Of a DNA stretch of 64,000 nucleotides, positions 24,523 through 33,265 are shown one piece after another; position 1 is the stretch's first letter, and each line of letters begins with the position of its first letter. The notes under the pieces were generated by a model. The model searched no databases. It was given only the letters and a program-made list of their open reading frames with translations, and was not told the DNA's origin. A program made the position numbers and the translations under genes. The DNA is from Streptomyces sp. 840.1. GTDB taxonomy: Bacteria > Actinomycetota > Actinomycetes > Streptomycetales > Streptomycetaceae. The stretch is taken from assembly GCF_003751445.1 (NCBI RefSeq), contig NZ_RJUU01000001.1:1059001-1123000 (forward strand), given 5' to 3'.

Positions 24523-25818
24523 GTGGGACGAGGGGGCTCAGCAGTGATCGGCACGGTGGAGGAGCACGTTCGGTCATGCCCGGAGTGCGGGCGGGAGATC
24601 CGGACCGACCACAGGTTCGTGGCGTGGTGCGCCGCCTGCGACTGGAATGTGGACCCGGGCGAGCCCGAGAAGCCGCACGGGCGGCTGGAGGCACTGCGGC
24701 GCAGGCTGGCCGCGGAGCACGGCGAGCGGCTGCTGTCCGAGGTGACGACGGACGAGCTCCTGAGCCCCCGGCGTGACGCGGCGAGCGTCCTCGCCATGGC
24801 GCTGGCACTGGCCGTCCACGGCTTCACGGCCGCGCTGCTCGTCGGCGGAGTGCTGCTGATGGTCCTCGGCTGGGGCAGCGCGTTGCCGGTGCTCGGCGCC
24901 CTGTGCCTGTTCATCGGCTGGCTGCTGCGCCCCCGGTTCCCGCGCCTGCCGGAGGACGAGCAGGTGCTGTACCGGGCCGACGCGCCCGAGCTGTTCGCCC
25001 TGATCGACGAGGTCGCCCGGACGGTGGGGACGACCGGGGTGCACGCGGTCGTGGTCGACGCCGAGGCCAACGCGACCGTCTCGACGTACGGCCTGCGGCG
25101 CCGCAGGGTGCTGACCATCGGCCTCGGGCTCTGGGAGGTACTCGACACCGGTCAGCGGATCGCGCTGCTGGGCCACGAACTGGGCCACTACGCCAACGGC
25201 GACACCCGCCAGGGCGTGGTCCTCGGGAACGCGCTCCAGTCGTTGCACACCTGGTATTACCTGCTGAGCCGGATCGAGCGCCCGACACTGCCGGAAACCC
25301 TGCTCAACGCTTTCTACCTGGCTCCTCGCGGCGTGGTCGTCGCCGTCACGGCGGCCCTCGACCACCTGACCCTGCGGGCCACCCAGCGCGGCGAGTACCT
25401 GGCCGACTCCTTCGCCGCCCGGTGCGGCTCGACGGCCGCCGCCGTGGGGCTGATGGACGCGGTGCTGGTCTCCGACTCCGCCGGGGTCACGCTGGAGCGC
25501 GAGGCGAACGCCTTCCGGAACCACCGCTCCGGAGGCCGGGCGGCCGGTGCGGCGGAGAGCGGCCTGTGGGAGCGCCTGGCCGCTCACGTGGAGTCGATTC
25601 CGGCGAGCGAGTACGAGCGTCAGCGCCGCCGTAGCGCGGTGCGCGGGCACAGCGTCGACTCCACGCACCCGCCGACCCACCTGCGCCGGTCCCGGCTGCT
25701 GGCCGTCGCCGCGCTCCCGGCGACGGTGACGGTCGACAGCGCCCGCGACGCCGCGCTCCGGGCGGAACTCTCGGGGGCGCGGCGGCTCGTGGCGCGCCGC
25801 GTCCTGAACGGCGGGTGA
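24523..25818 (+). CDS. M48-family membrane metalloprotease with N-terminal zinc ribbon
   Basis: The 431 residues begin with a CPECG...CAAC zinc ribbon (about 19-40). Two or three membrane helices follow (about 88-145), then the M48 peptidase domain with HELGH at residues 218-222 (both His and the Glu intact) and the third ligand region GEYLADSFAA. Like HtpX/Ste24-type proteins it should cleave membrane or membrane-near proteins on the cytosolic side. A GGGGGGGAG ribosome-binding site precedes the GTG start. It is monocistronic and tail-to-tail with the sialyltransferase-like gene that follows. Confidence 0.9.
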   Translation: MGRGGSAVIGTVEEHVRSCPECGREIRTDHRFVAWCAACDWNVDPGEPEKPHGRLEALRRRLAAEHGERLLSEVTTDELLSPRRDAASVLAMALALAVHGFTAALLVGGVLLMVLGWGSALPVLGALCLFIGWLLRPRFPRLPEDEQVLYRADAPELFALIDEVARTVGTTGVHAVVVDAEANATVSTYGLRRRRVLTIGLGLWEVLDTGQRIALLGHELGHYANGDTRQGVVLGNALQSLHTWYYLLSRIERPTLPETLLNAFYLAPRGVVVAVTAALDHLTLRATQRGEYLADSFAARCGSTAAAVGLMDAVLVSDSAGVTLEREANAFRNHRSGGRAAGAAESGLWERLAAHVESIPASEYERQRRRSAVRGHSVDSTHPPTHLRRSRLLAVAALPATVTVDSARDAALRAELSGARRLVARRVLNGG

Positions 25819-25858
25819 TTCCGGGCCGGGCGGCGGGTGGTCCGGCACCCGGCCCGCC

Positions 25859-26917
25859 TCACGCCTCCCTGGCCACCGCCGTCGCCCGCCAGGGCGCCAG
25901 CCGATGGACGTCGCGGGCCGTCTCGGTGACGCCCGAGAGGAAGCCCTGGGCCCGCGGGGACGCCGTTTCGCGCAGCCACTCCGGGGCGATGTCGCAGACC
26001 GCGACCTTCACCTCGGTGCCGACCAGGGCCAGCGGCAGGGTGTGGACCACCGTGGAGGGGAAGCTCAGGACCGTGCGGCCGATCGGGCCGCGCCGGGCGA
26101 TGAGTTCCAGCGGGAGGTCGGGGCGGACGATCTCCAGGCCGGTGGCGGCTTCCAGGGCGTGGAGCTTCTCGGTGGACTCGCGGCGGTGGGCGAAGTAGCG
26201 GGTGGCGCCGTGGGTGCGGGCCAGTTCCGCGACCGCCTCCAGGTACGGGGCCCGGTCGACCACGCCGGTCTCCACCAGGGAGGTGCCGACCAGGTCCGCG
26301 CCCTTGGTGAGCAGCGGCGGGCCGAAGCGGGAGCGGGTCCAGGAGAAGGTGTTGGGGATGAGGGAGATGCCGGGCGGCGGGATCACCGGCATCGCGGTGA
26401 AGAGTTCGACCTCGCGGGCCGCCGAGGGAGTGAACCGGCGCCGCGCGGTGGCGGTGACCGGGGCCAGGGCCAGGTCGCGGGGGCTCGAACCGCCGCGCCG
26501 GTGCCAGCGGGTGAGACGTTCGCCGCGGGTGAGCTGGGTGACGAACTCCATGGTCGCGGTGCCGTCGTCGACCACGGTGAGGCGGCGGGGCCTGACCAGG
26601 GTGAGCAGCAGTTGTACGTAGCGGGAGAACGGGTCCCCGATGACGATGTGGTCGGCGTTGCGGACGAGCCGGGTCAGGGCGCGCAGCGACTTCAGGGGGG
26701 TGCCCGAGTCGCCGCGCGCCTCCTGCCAGCGCACGGTGACGCCCTCGTCGCGGGCCAGCTCCGCCATCCGGCGCAGCTGACCGCGCGACATCGGGTCGAC
26801 CGGAGGGAGGACGACGACGGTGACGTCCGCGAGGACGCGGCCGCCGCCTCCCTCTGTGTAGGCCCACTCCAGGACGTTCAGGAGCTGGACCGGGCTCTCG
26901 ACGAAGGCGAGGTTCAC
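25859..26917 (-). CDS. Putative sialyltransferase-like glycosyltransferase (GT52/polyST-like)
   Basis: The protein has 352 residues with no signal or membrane helix. The pattern is that of bacterial CMP-sialic-acid-dependent enzymes: VVDDGTATM (the D/E-D/E-G motif, about residues 116-124), YFAHRRES in the place of the HP motif (Arg for Pro), and SFPSTVVHTLPLAL (the SS/T motif). It probably adds a nonulosonic acid or sugar to the cytosolic side of a growing glycan. It is the last gene of a four-gene operon (glycosyltransferase, neuA-HAD, neuB, this gene) and starts 11 bases after neuB. Assignment rests on motifs and context. Confidence 0.7.
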   Translation of the reverse strand: MNLAFVESPVQLLNVLEWAYTEGGGGRVLADVTVVVLPPVDPMSRGQLRRMAELARDEGVTVRWQEARGDSGTPLKSLRALTRLVRNADHIVIGDPFSRYVQLLLTLVRPRRLTVVDDGTATMEFVTQLTRGERLTRWHRRGGSSPRDLALAPVTATARRRFTPSAAREVELFTAMPVIPPPGISLIPNTFSWTRSRFGPPLLTKGADLVGTSLVETGVVDRAPYLEAVAELARTHGATRYFAHRRESTEKLHALEAATGLEIVRPDLPLELIARRGPIGRTVLSFPSTVVHTLPLALVGTEVKVAVCDIAPEWLRETASPRAQGFLSGVTETARDVHRLAPWRATAVAREA

Positions 26918-26928
26918 CGGTCTGCCCG

Positions 26929-27864
26929 TCAGACCGCGAGCGGCTCGGCGGCCTGGGCCGTCTCACCGCTCTCCGCGACGACACCCGGGACCCGGCGGAG
27001 CTTCTTCATCGGGCCGAGCTCGGACTCGTACACCTTCTTGACGCCGTCACCGAGGGAGGCCTCGATGGTGCGGATGTCGCGGACCAGGCGGGTGAGGCCC
27101 TGCGGCTCGACGGAGGCGGCCTGGTCGGAGCCCCACATCGCGCGGTCCAGGGTGATGTGGCGCTCGACGAAGGCCGCGCCGAGGGCGACGGCGGCGAGGG
27201 TGGTCTGGAGCCCGGTCTCGTGGCCGCTGTAGCCGATCGGGACGTTGGGGTACTCCTGCTGGAGGGTGTTGATGACCCGCAGGTTGAGCTCCTCGGCCTT
27301 CGCCGGGTACGTCGAAGTGGCGTGGCAGAGAAGGATGTTGTCCGAGCCGAGCACCTCGACCGCGTGGCGGATCTGGCGCGGGGTCGACATGCCGGTGGAG
27401 AGGATCACCGTGCGGCCGGTGGCGCGCAGCGAGCGCAGCAGCTCGTCGTCGGTGAGGGAGGCGGAGGCCACCTTGTGGGCGGGGACGTCGAACTTCTCCA
27501 GGAACGCGACGGCCTCGGTGTCCCACGGGGAGGCGAACCAGTCGATGCCGCGCTCGGCGCAGTGCTCGGAGATGGCCCGGTACTCGGTCTCGCCGAACTC
27601 CACGCGGTGGCGGTAGTCGATGTACGTCATCCGGCCCCAGGGGGTGTCGCGCTCGATGTCCCACTGGTCGCGCGGGGTGCAGATCTCCGGGGTGCGCTTC
27701 TGGAACTTGACGGCGTCGCAGCCGGCCTCGGCGGCCACGTCGATCAGCGCGATGGCGTTGTCGAGGTCGCCGTTGTGGTTGATGCCGATCTCACCCGTGA
27801 CGTAGACGGGGTGGCCGGGGCCCGCGGTGCGGGAGCCGAGGGTGCGCAGTCGGGAGGCGTTCAT
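26929..27864 (-). CDS. neuB: Nonulosonic acid synthase (NeuB type) lacking the SAF domain
   Basis: This 311-residue enzyme condenses PEP with a hexose (ManNAc, or Man-6-phosphate for Kdn) to give a nine-carbon keto sugar acid. The TIM-barrel motifs are present: EIGINHNGD, DAVKFQKRTPE, FASPWDTEAVAFL, HKVASASL, STGMSTP, LLCHATSTYPA, GYSGHE and FVERHIT. The usual C-terminal SAF (antifreeze-like) domain of about 60 residues is missing: the protein ends shortly after VKKVYESELGPMKK. In E. coli NeuB that domain helps close the active site. ATG 27864 has AAGGA upstream. It follows neuA after 10 bases. Confidence 0.92.
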   Translation of the reverse strand: MNASRLRTLGSRTAGPGHPVYVTGEIGINHNGDLDNAIALIDVAAEAGCDAVKFQKRTPEICTPRDQWDIERDTPWGRMTYIDYRHRVEFGETEYRAISEHCAERGIDWFASPWDTEAVAFLEKFDVPAHKVASASLTDDELLRSLRATGRTVILSTGMSTPRQIRHAVEVLGSDNILLCHATSTYPAKAEELNLRVINTLQQEYPNVPIGYSGHETGLQTTLAAVALGAAFVERHITLDRAMWGSDQAASVEPQGLTRLVRDIRTIEASLGDGVKKVYESELGPMKKLRRVPGVVAESGETAQAAEPLAV

Positions 27865-27874
27865 GGTGCGTTCC

Positions 27875-29128
27875 TTACTTGGGGAGGGGGGTGTGGGTGG
27901 TGAGGGTGGAAGTGGTGAGGGTGGGGCCGAGCAGCCAGGCCGCGATCTCGCGGATGGCACCGGAACCGCCGGGGGTGGTCGTCACGGCGCGCGCCGCGGC
28001 GCGTACCGAGTCGTGCGCGCTCGCGACGGCGACGGGCCAGCCGGCGAGTGCGAAGCAGGGGAGGTCGTTGACGTCGTTGCCGACGTACATGACGCGTTCG
28101 GGGGCGATGGACTGCTCGTCGCACCACTGCTTGAGCGCGAGGTCCTTGCGGTCGATGCCGTGCAGGACGGGGACGCGGAGCTTGTGGGCGCGGGCGGCGA
28201 CGACCGGGTTCTGTTCCGTGGAGAGGATCAGGAGGGGGACGCCGGCCTTGCGCAGGGCCGCGATGCCGAGTCCGTCGCCCCGGTGCACGGCGACGGTCTC
28301 GCGGCCGTCGGCGTCGATGAGGACCCGGTCGTCGGTCTGGGTGCCGTCGAAGTCCAGGACGACCGCGTCGATGTCCTCGCGGGTGGGCAGCGGCGCCGGG
28401 TCCAGGAGCGGGGCCAGGGCGCGGGCGCGGGCCAGGTCGTGCGGGTCGTCGATCTCCAGGACGCGGGCCGGGTCGGTGCGCACCAGCGCGGTGTGGCCGA
28501 AGAAGCGGTGGCGGTGGGTGCGGAAGCCGACCGCGTCCATCGCGTAGGCGGCGCCGGTCTCCAGGAGGTCCTCGGGGCGGTCCTGGCGGCGGGGGCGGAC
28601 CGACTTGTCGTGGTTGACGCCGTAGTTGTGGTCCTCGACCGCGCTGCCGTCGCGCCACAGGAAGCCGTGGAAGGGGGCGACGGTGACGGCCGTGTCGGCG
28701 CCTTCGCGGGCGACCGCCGCGGCGACGCCGTCGATGTCCTCGCGGGCGACGAAGGGGCTGGTGCACTGGACGAGGAGGACGACGTCGACGCTGCGGTCGT
28801 GCTCGCGCTCGTAGTCGTCCATGGCGTGCAGTACGGCGGCCTCGCTGGTCGCGGTATCCCCCGCGATGGCCTCGGGGCGCTGGACGCAGTGCAGCCGGTC
28901 CGCCTGGCCGAGCGTCCCGGCCGCGGTGCGGGCGGCCTCGGCGACGGCCGGGGCGTCGGTCGTCACGACGACGGCCGTCACCTCGGCGGAGGCCAGGCAG
29001 GCGCGGACCGCGCGGACGACCAGGGGTACGCCGCCGACCTGGGCGAGGTTCTTGGCCGGTACGCCCTTGGATCCGCCTCGGGCGGGGATCACGGCGAGCA
29101 CGGTGGGCGGTGTGGCGGGCTGCGTCAT
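27875..29128 (-). CDS. neuA: CMP-nonulosonate cytidylyltransferase fused to HAD phosphatase (NeuA-HAD)
   Basis: The protein has 417 residues in two domains. Residues 1-230 are a cytidylyltransferase (AVIPARGGSKGVPAKNL, VLLVQCTSPF) that activates Neu5Ac or Kdn with CTP. Residues 250-400 are a KdsC-like HAD domain (VVLDFDGTQTDD, GDGLGIAALRKAG, YVGNDVNDLPCF) that can remove a 9-phosphate. Such fusions suit a pathway from a hexose-6-phosphate: NeuB makes the 9-phosphate, the HAD domain removes it and the NeuA domain makes the CMP-sugar. ATG 29128 has GGGAG six bases upstream; a GTG at 29164 is in frame but overlaps the previous stop. Confidence 0.92.
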   Translation of the reverse strand: MTQPATPPTVLAVIPARGGSKGVPAKNLAQVGGVPLVVRAVRACLASAEVTAVVVTTDAPAVAEAARTAAGTLGQADRLHCVQRPEAIAGDTATSEAAVLHAMDDYEREHDRSVDVVLLVQCTSPFVAREDIDGVAAAVAREGADTAVTVAPFHGFLWRDGSAVEDHNYGVNHDKSVRPRRQDRPEDLLETGAAYAMDAVGFRTHRHRFFGHTALVRTDPARVLEIDDPHDLARARALAPLLDPAPLPTREDIDAVVLDFDGTQTDDRVLIDADGRETVAVHRGDGLGIAALRKAGVPLLILSTEQNPVVAARAHKLRVPVLHGIDRKDLALKQWCDEQSIAPERVMYVGNDVNDLPCFALAGWPVAVASAHDSVRAAARAVTTTPGGSGAIREIAAWLLGPTLTTSTLTTHTPLPK

Positions 29129-29160
29129 CGCTGCTCCCAGGGGTGTCTTGGTGGTGGTGT

Positions 29161-30588
29161 TCACAGCTCGCCCATCCGCCGGATGACCGGGGCGACCCGC
29201 TGGACGCCGTGGCGGTAGGCGCCGCGGGCCGCGTCCCGGACCGCCTCGCGCACCGCTCCCCTGACCCGGCCGGGCTCCCCGGTCGCGGTGGCGCCCGGCA
29301 GCGGGTGGCCGTCGGGGGCCAGGTGGTGGCGGGCGAGGATGCCGGGGAGGTAGCCGGGGGCGGTGGCGGGCGTGTAGTAGGGCGTGAGGCCGGGCAGCCG
29401 GTCCCGGGCGAGCAGGGCGGTGACCCGGGCCCGTGCGGTGTCGTAGGCCCGCTCGTAGCCGCCGTCGGCCGCGACGCCCTGGCCGGCCAGCCATTCGGCG
29501 TCGGGCTCCGGATGGGCGCCGCCGTCCAGGTGGTCCCAGGAGGTGAGCAGGCCGGAGCCGATGAAGTGGTGGTTGCCGAGCGTCTCGCGCACCCCGAGGT
29601 CGGTGAGGACGGCGGTGGGGATGCGGCGGTGCAGGGATTCCAGGGCGGCGGTCGAGGAGACGGTGACCAGCAGGTCGGTGCGGTCCAGGACCTCGCCCAT
29701 GTGGCCGTAGACCAGGCGGAAGTTGGGCGGGAGTCCGCCGGGCAGCTTCTCGGCGAGCCGCTGGTAGGGGAGTTCCTCGATGTGCGTGGTGTGCTCGCCG
29801 GGCCTGGAGCGCAGCTTGAGGAGCACCTCGCGCTTCGGGTGCAGCCTGGCGTGCTCGACGAGCCTGCGCAGCAGGTACGTACGGTCGGCGCGGGAGGCCG
29901 GTACCGAGGGCTGGGCGGCGAACACGACGGTGTCGCGGCCCGGTTCGGGGCGGTGCGGCTCGCCGCCGAGGAAGGGCAGGGCGGCTTCGGTCACGGCCGA
30001 GGCGTCGGCGCCCACTCCCTCGTACACCGCGCGGAAACGCTCCGCGTCGTCGCGGGAGTTGGCGAGGACGATGTCGGCGCCGTGCCGCAGCAGCAGCCCG
30101 TCCGCGAGCTTCTCGTAGACGACGCCGACGTAGCCGGTGACGACGACGGGCCGGGCGGGCGTGCGGAGTGCGGCCAGGCCGTGCAGCATCGCCTGGACGG
30201 CGCCGCCGACCAGGGCGAGGACGACCAGGTCGTAGCCCTCGTCCCGCACCGTGTGCAGGAACTCGGCGGCCGTCACCTCGCGGACCCGGCCGGGGTCGAT
30301 GCCCACGTCGCCGACCTCGGCCAGCTGGCGCGGGGTCGGGGTCGCCCGGCCGCGCAGCAGCAGCCCGCTGATCTGCGCCGGGGGCGCGTCCGCACGGGTA
30401 CCGCCCGAGGTCAGCCGGCGCGCGGTGAGCGCGCCCCACTTCCATCGGGTGTCGGAGTCGGCGAGCACGGCCACCCGGAGGACCGGGGGCGGCGTGTCCG
30501 CGGATTCCGGTACTGCCGGCGAAACCGAATTGCTTTTACGAGGGGGCACGTCCAAGAAGGTAGGAAGGCCCGGGGGTGAGCAGCCCAA
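29161..30588 (-). CDS. GT-B-like glycosyltransferase of the nonulosonic acid operon
   Basis: This protein of up to 475 residues has two Rossmann-like halves: RVAVLADSDTRWKWGALTA near the start, and VVFAAQPSVPASRADRTYLL with LTVSSTAALESL-type sequence (LLVTVSSTAALESLHRR) near residue 325. The SS/T motif and the HPKREVLLKLRSRPGEH stretch are shared with polysialyltransferase-like enzymes. It is the first gene of the minus-strand operon with neuA, neuB and the GT52-like gene. The start is uncertain: TTG 30588 was used, but a GTG inside the first 20 codons is possible. The acceptor is unknown. Confidence 0.7.
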   Translation of the reverse strand: MGCSPPGLPTFLDVPPRKSNSVSPAVPESADTPPPVLRVAVLADSDTRWKWGALTARRLTSGGTRADAPPAQISGLLLRGRATPTPRQLAEVGDVGIDPGRVREVTAAEFLHTVRDEGYDLVVLALVGGAVQAMLHGLAALRTPARPVVVTGYVGVVYEKLADGLLLRHGADIVLANSRDDAERFRAVYEGVGADASAVTEAALPFLGGEPHRPEPGRDTVVFAAQPSVPASRADRTYLLRRLVEHARLHPKREVLLKLRSRPGEHTTHIEELPYQRLAEKLPGGLPPNFRLVYGHMGEVLDRTDLLVTVSSTAALESLHRRIPTAVLTDLGVRETLGNHHFIGSGLLTSWDHLDGGAHPEPDAEWLAGQGVAADGGYERAYDTARARVTALLARDRLPGLTPYYTPATAPGYLPGILARHHLAPDGHPLPGATATGEPGRVRGAVREAVRDAARGAYRHGVQRVAPVIRRMGEL

Positions 30589-30760
30589 CGTGACAGCAAC
30601 AAAGGGTTAACAGCCCGCCGACGATTGCCCAACCCGCCGCCGGGCTGCCTGAACGGACCAATAAAGCGGTCCCGGATGCTTACCGGTTCATCATTTCGAC
30701 CGGCGCCGTTCACCTCGCGTCCGTACGGCCGCAAGGGCGAATGTCCGGCCCGGAACTAGC

Positions 30761-31750
30761 GTGACGCGGGTGGTTAAGCTCTCGGTCATCGTGCCGTTCT
30801 ACAACGTGCAGACATACGCCCCCGACACCCTGAGAAGCCTGCGGGCCAACGCCCGCGAGGACTTCGAGTTCATTCTCGTCGACGACTGCTCGACCGACGG
30901 GACCGCGGACATGCTGCGCCGCGCGCAGGAGGAGATTCCCGGGGTGGTCGTCCGCAGTCACCAGCAGAACGGCGGACTGGCCACGGCCAGGAACACCGGT
31001 CTGGACGCGGCCAGCGGCGAGTACCTCGCCTTCCTGGACGGCGACGACTGGCTCGCGCCCGGTTTCTACGCCGAACTGCTGGCCAGGACCGAGGCGCTGG
31101 GCTGCGATTTCGTCCGTACCGACCATGTCCAGGCCGACGGCAGGACCCGGACCGTCCAGCGCGTCCCGCACGGTCCCAGGAACGTGGTCTCGGCGCCCCG
31201 GGACGCGATCCTGCCCGCCGGGCGCAGCACCTCCGTGGACTACGCGTACGCCTGGGCGGGCCTGTACCACCGCAGGCTGCTCGACCGGGGGCTGCTGCAC
31301 TTCACGGACGGGCTGCGCACGGCGGAGGACCGGCCGTGGATCTGGCGGCTGCACCGGGAGGCGGATTCCTTCGCGGTGCTGGGACTTCTCGGAATCTTCT
31401 ACCGACGCGGCGTCGCCTCGTCGCTCACCCAGATCGGTGACATGCGCCAGCTCGATTTCATTCGCTCGTTCGACCAGGTCGTACGGGAAACAGCGGCGGA
31501 CCGTGATGCGGCGGAACTCCTGCCGAAAGCGGTCCGCAACTATTGCGCGATCATTTCCCATCACATGGGTTCGATCGAGAGGTTCGAGCCCGCGGTGGCG
31601 CGGGCCCTGAAAACGATGAGCGCCGGCGCCCTGGGGCGAATGCCGCAGGACGTGCTGGACGAGGCCATCGACTCGATGGACGTCAAGCGCGCGACCGTGC
31701 TGCGCCGGCTGCGGCGGCGGTCCGCCGCGAAGGAGGTGGCGGCCGCGTGA
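30761..31750 (+). CDS. Family 2 glycosyltransferase
   Basis: This 329-residue cytosolic enzyme has a GT-A fold: LSVIVPFYNVQTYAPDTLRS, LVDDCSTDGT (nucleotide-sugar Asp pair), GLATARNTGL and FLDGDDWLAP (the metal-binding DxD position). The C-terminal half (TAEDRPWIWRLHREADSF and following helices) is typical of wall-polysaccharide GT2 enzymes. The GTG start at 30761 has a weak ribosome-binding site; GTG 30770 is an alternative. It is divergent from the neu operon across 172 bases, and its stop overlaps the polysialyltransferase start (GTGA), so the two are coupled. Confidence 0.9.
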   Translation: MTRVVKLSVIVPFYNVQTYAPDTLRSLRANAREDFEFILVDDCSTDGTADMLRRAQEEIPGVVVRSHQQNGGLATARNTGLDAASGEYLAFLDGDDWLAPGFYAELLARTEALGCDFVRTDHVQADGRTRTVQRVPHGPRNVVSAPRDAILPAGRSTSVDYAYAWAGLYHRRLLDRGLLHFTDGLRTAEDRPWIWRLHREADSFAVLGLLGIFYRRGVASSLTQIGDMRQLDFIRSFDQVVRETAADRDAAELLPKAVRNYCAIISHHMGSIERFEPAVARALKTMSAGALGRMPQDVLDEAIDSMDVKRATVLRRLRRRSAAKEVAAA

Positions 31751-33120
31751 ACGGCAGCCGGGCCCGTACGACGCAGATCTTCTTCGCCTCCACGCTCTAC
31801 GGCACGGCCACGCTCGCCGCCGCCCTGGACGCGGGGCTGTTCGAGGACGCCGGGCGGCGCGTCCTGCTCGTCTCGAACAACGCGGCGATCCCGGAGACGG
31901 CCACGGCCCTCGCCGCGATGCCCGGGTTCGACGTGCTGCGCGGCCGGTTCGACGACGTGGTGTCGTGGAACGCGACGATCGCCCCGCACCACCCGGGCGG
32001 CTGGTCCCCGCGCCCGGACGACGTACCGCTGTGGGAACGGCATCTGCGGCTGGCCTGGGGGCTGGGCGACGACGACGTCGAGATCGCCGTCGAGTCGATC
32101 CAGGTCGACCCGGCCATGGCGGTCGCCCAGATCTTCAGCGGCGTGCCGCTCGATGTGTACGCGGACGGGCTGATGAGCTACGGGCCGACCCGGAACAAGA
32201 TCGACCCGCTGGTCGGCACCCGGGTGCGGCGGCTGCTCCATCTCGACCTGGTGCCGGGGCTGCGGCCGCTGCTGCTCACGGAGTTCGGGGTGGAGCCCGC
32301 GATCGTGCCGACCGAGGCGTTCCTCAAGGTGCTCGGTGAGCTGGGCGACGCGCCGGACGTCGCGGCGGGGGTGCCGTCCGTCGAGGAGCCCGCGCTGCTG
32401 CTCGGCCAGTACCTCTCCGCGCTCGGCCTGATCAGCGCGGCCGAGGAGGAGGAGCTGCACCTGCGGATGATGCGCGGCGCGGTCCGGCTCGGCCACTCCC
32501 GGCTGGTGTTCAAACCGCATCCGACGGCCCCGGCCCAGTGGTCGCGGGGGATGGCGGCGGAGGCGGAACGGCTCGGCGCCGAACTGACCGTGCTGGACGC
32601 GGGGGTGCTCACCGCCCCGGTCCTCGCCGAGGTGCTGTACCAGCGGATGCGGCCCGCGCTGGTCGTCGGCTGCTTCTCGACGGCGCTGCTCACGGCGTCC
32701 GCGTTCTACGGGCTGCCGGTGGCCCGGGTCGGCACGGAGACGCTCCTTGAGCGGCTGACCCCGTACGAGAACAGCAACCGGGTCCCGGTGACGCTGGTGG
32801 ACGCGCTGGTGCCGGACCTGGAGGAGGCCTCCCCCGCCCCGGCCGGGGAGGCGGTGGCGCCGGACGGGCTGAACGACCTGGTGCGGGCGGTCGGCTTCGC
32901 CATGCAGCCGAAGATCTACCCGGGGCTCCGGCCGGTCGCGGAGCGGTATCTCGCCGCCCGTCCGGCGGCCGCGACCCGGCGCTACTTCAAGCGCAGGCGG
33001 CTGACCGCACTCGCGCTGCCCGGCGGGGTGCCGCAGCAGCTCGGGTTCCTGCCGCGGAGCGCGGCGGTGCGCCGGGTGGCGCGGCGCGCGAAGGCGCTGC
33101 GGCCGGGCGCGCGGCGGTGA
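31747..33120 (+). CDS. Polysialyltransferase-family glycosyltransferase
   Basis: The 457-residue protein carries the three family marks: YADGLMSYGP (the D/E-D/E-G region), VFKPHPTAPAQW (HP motif) and CFSTALLTAS (SS/T motif). Enzymes of this family use CMP-sialic acid to build alpha-2,8 or related chains. In this locus it probably polymerises the nonulosonic acid made by the neu genes. A basic C-terminal tail (RRYFKRRRL, RRVARRAKALR) may bind the membrane. The start overlaps the preceding GT2 stop by 4 bases. The gene ends at two strong hairpins shared with the convergent operon. Confidence 0.85.
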   Translation: MNGSRARTTQIFFASTLYGTATLAAALDAGLFEDAGRRVLLVSNNAAIPETATALAAMPGFDVLRGRFDDVVSWNATIAPHHPGGWSPRPDDVPLWERHLRLAWGLGDDDVEIAVESIQVDPAMAVAQIFSGVPLDVYADGLMSYGPTRNKIDPLVGTRVRRLLHLDLVPGLRPLLLTEFGVEPAIVPTEAFLKVLGELGDAPDVAAGVPSVEEPALLLGQYLSALGLISAAEEEELHLRMMRGAVRLGHSRLVFKPHPTAPAQWSRGMAAEAERLGAELTVLDAGVLTAPVLAEVLYQRMRPALVVGCFSTALLTASAFYGLPVARVGTETLLERLTPYENSNRVPVTLVDALVPDLEEASPAPAGEAVAPDGLNDLVRAVGFAMQPKIYPGLRPVAERYLAARPAAATRRYFKRRRLTALALPGGVPQQLGFLPRSAAVRRVARRAKALRPGARR

Positions 33121-33170
33121 CCCGGCCGGGTGACCGCGCGGACCGGTGAGCCGGGCGCGGTGACGACGGA

Positions 33171-33205
33171 CGAGGGGCGGGGCGCGACCGGCGCCCCGCC
33201 CCTCG
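33171..33205. terminator. Bidirectional terminator hairpin (15-bp stem)
   Basis: The arms 33171-33185 and 33191-33205 are perfect complements with a 5-base loop, between the convergent polysialyltransferase and GT8-pyruvyltransferase genes. Confidence 0.85.
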
Positions 33206-33250
33206 GGCCTTCCGGCTGGATCACGCCGGGCTGATCCAGCCGGAAGGCCC
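33205..33250. terminator. Second bidirectional terminator hairpin (19-bp stem)
   Basis: The arms 33205-33223 and 33232-33250 are perfect complements with an 8-base loop. It directly follows the first hairpin; their shared base makes the two folds mutually adjacent. Confidence 0.85.
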
Positions 33251-33265
33251 CCGTCCGTGGCGGTC

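Noticed and set aside
30589..30760. Inverted repeat CAGCCCG/CGGGCTG (30611-30647) as a specific operator
   Set aside because: The arms are 7 bases with a 23-base gap, common by chance at this GC content. There is no second copy.
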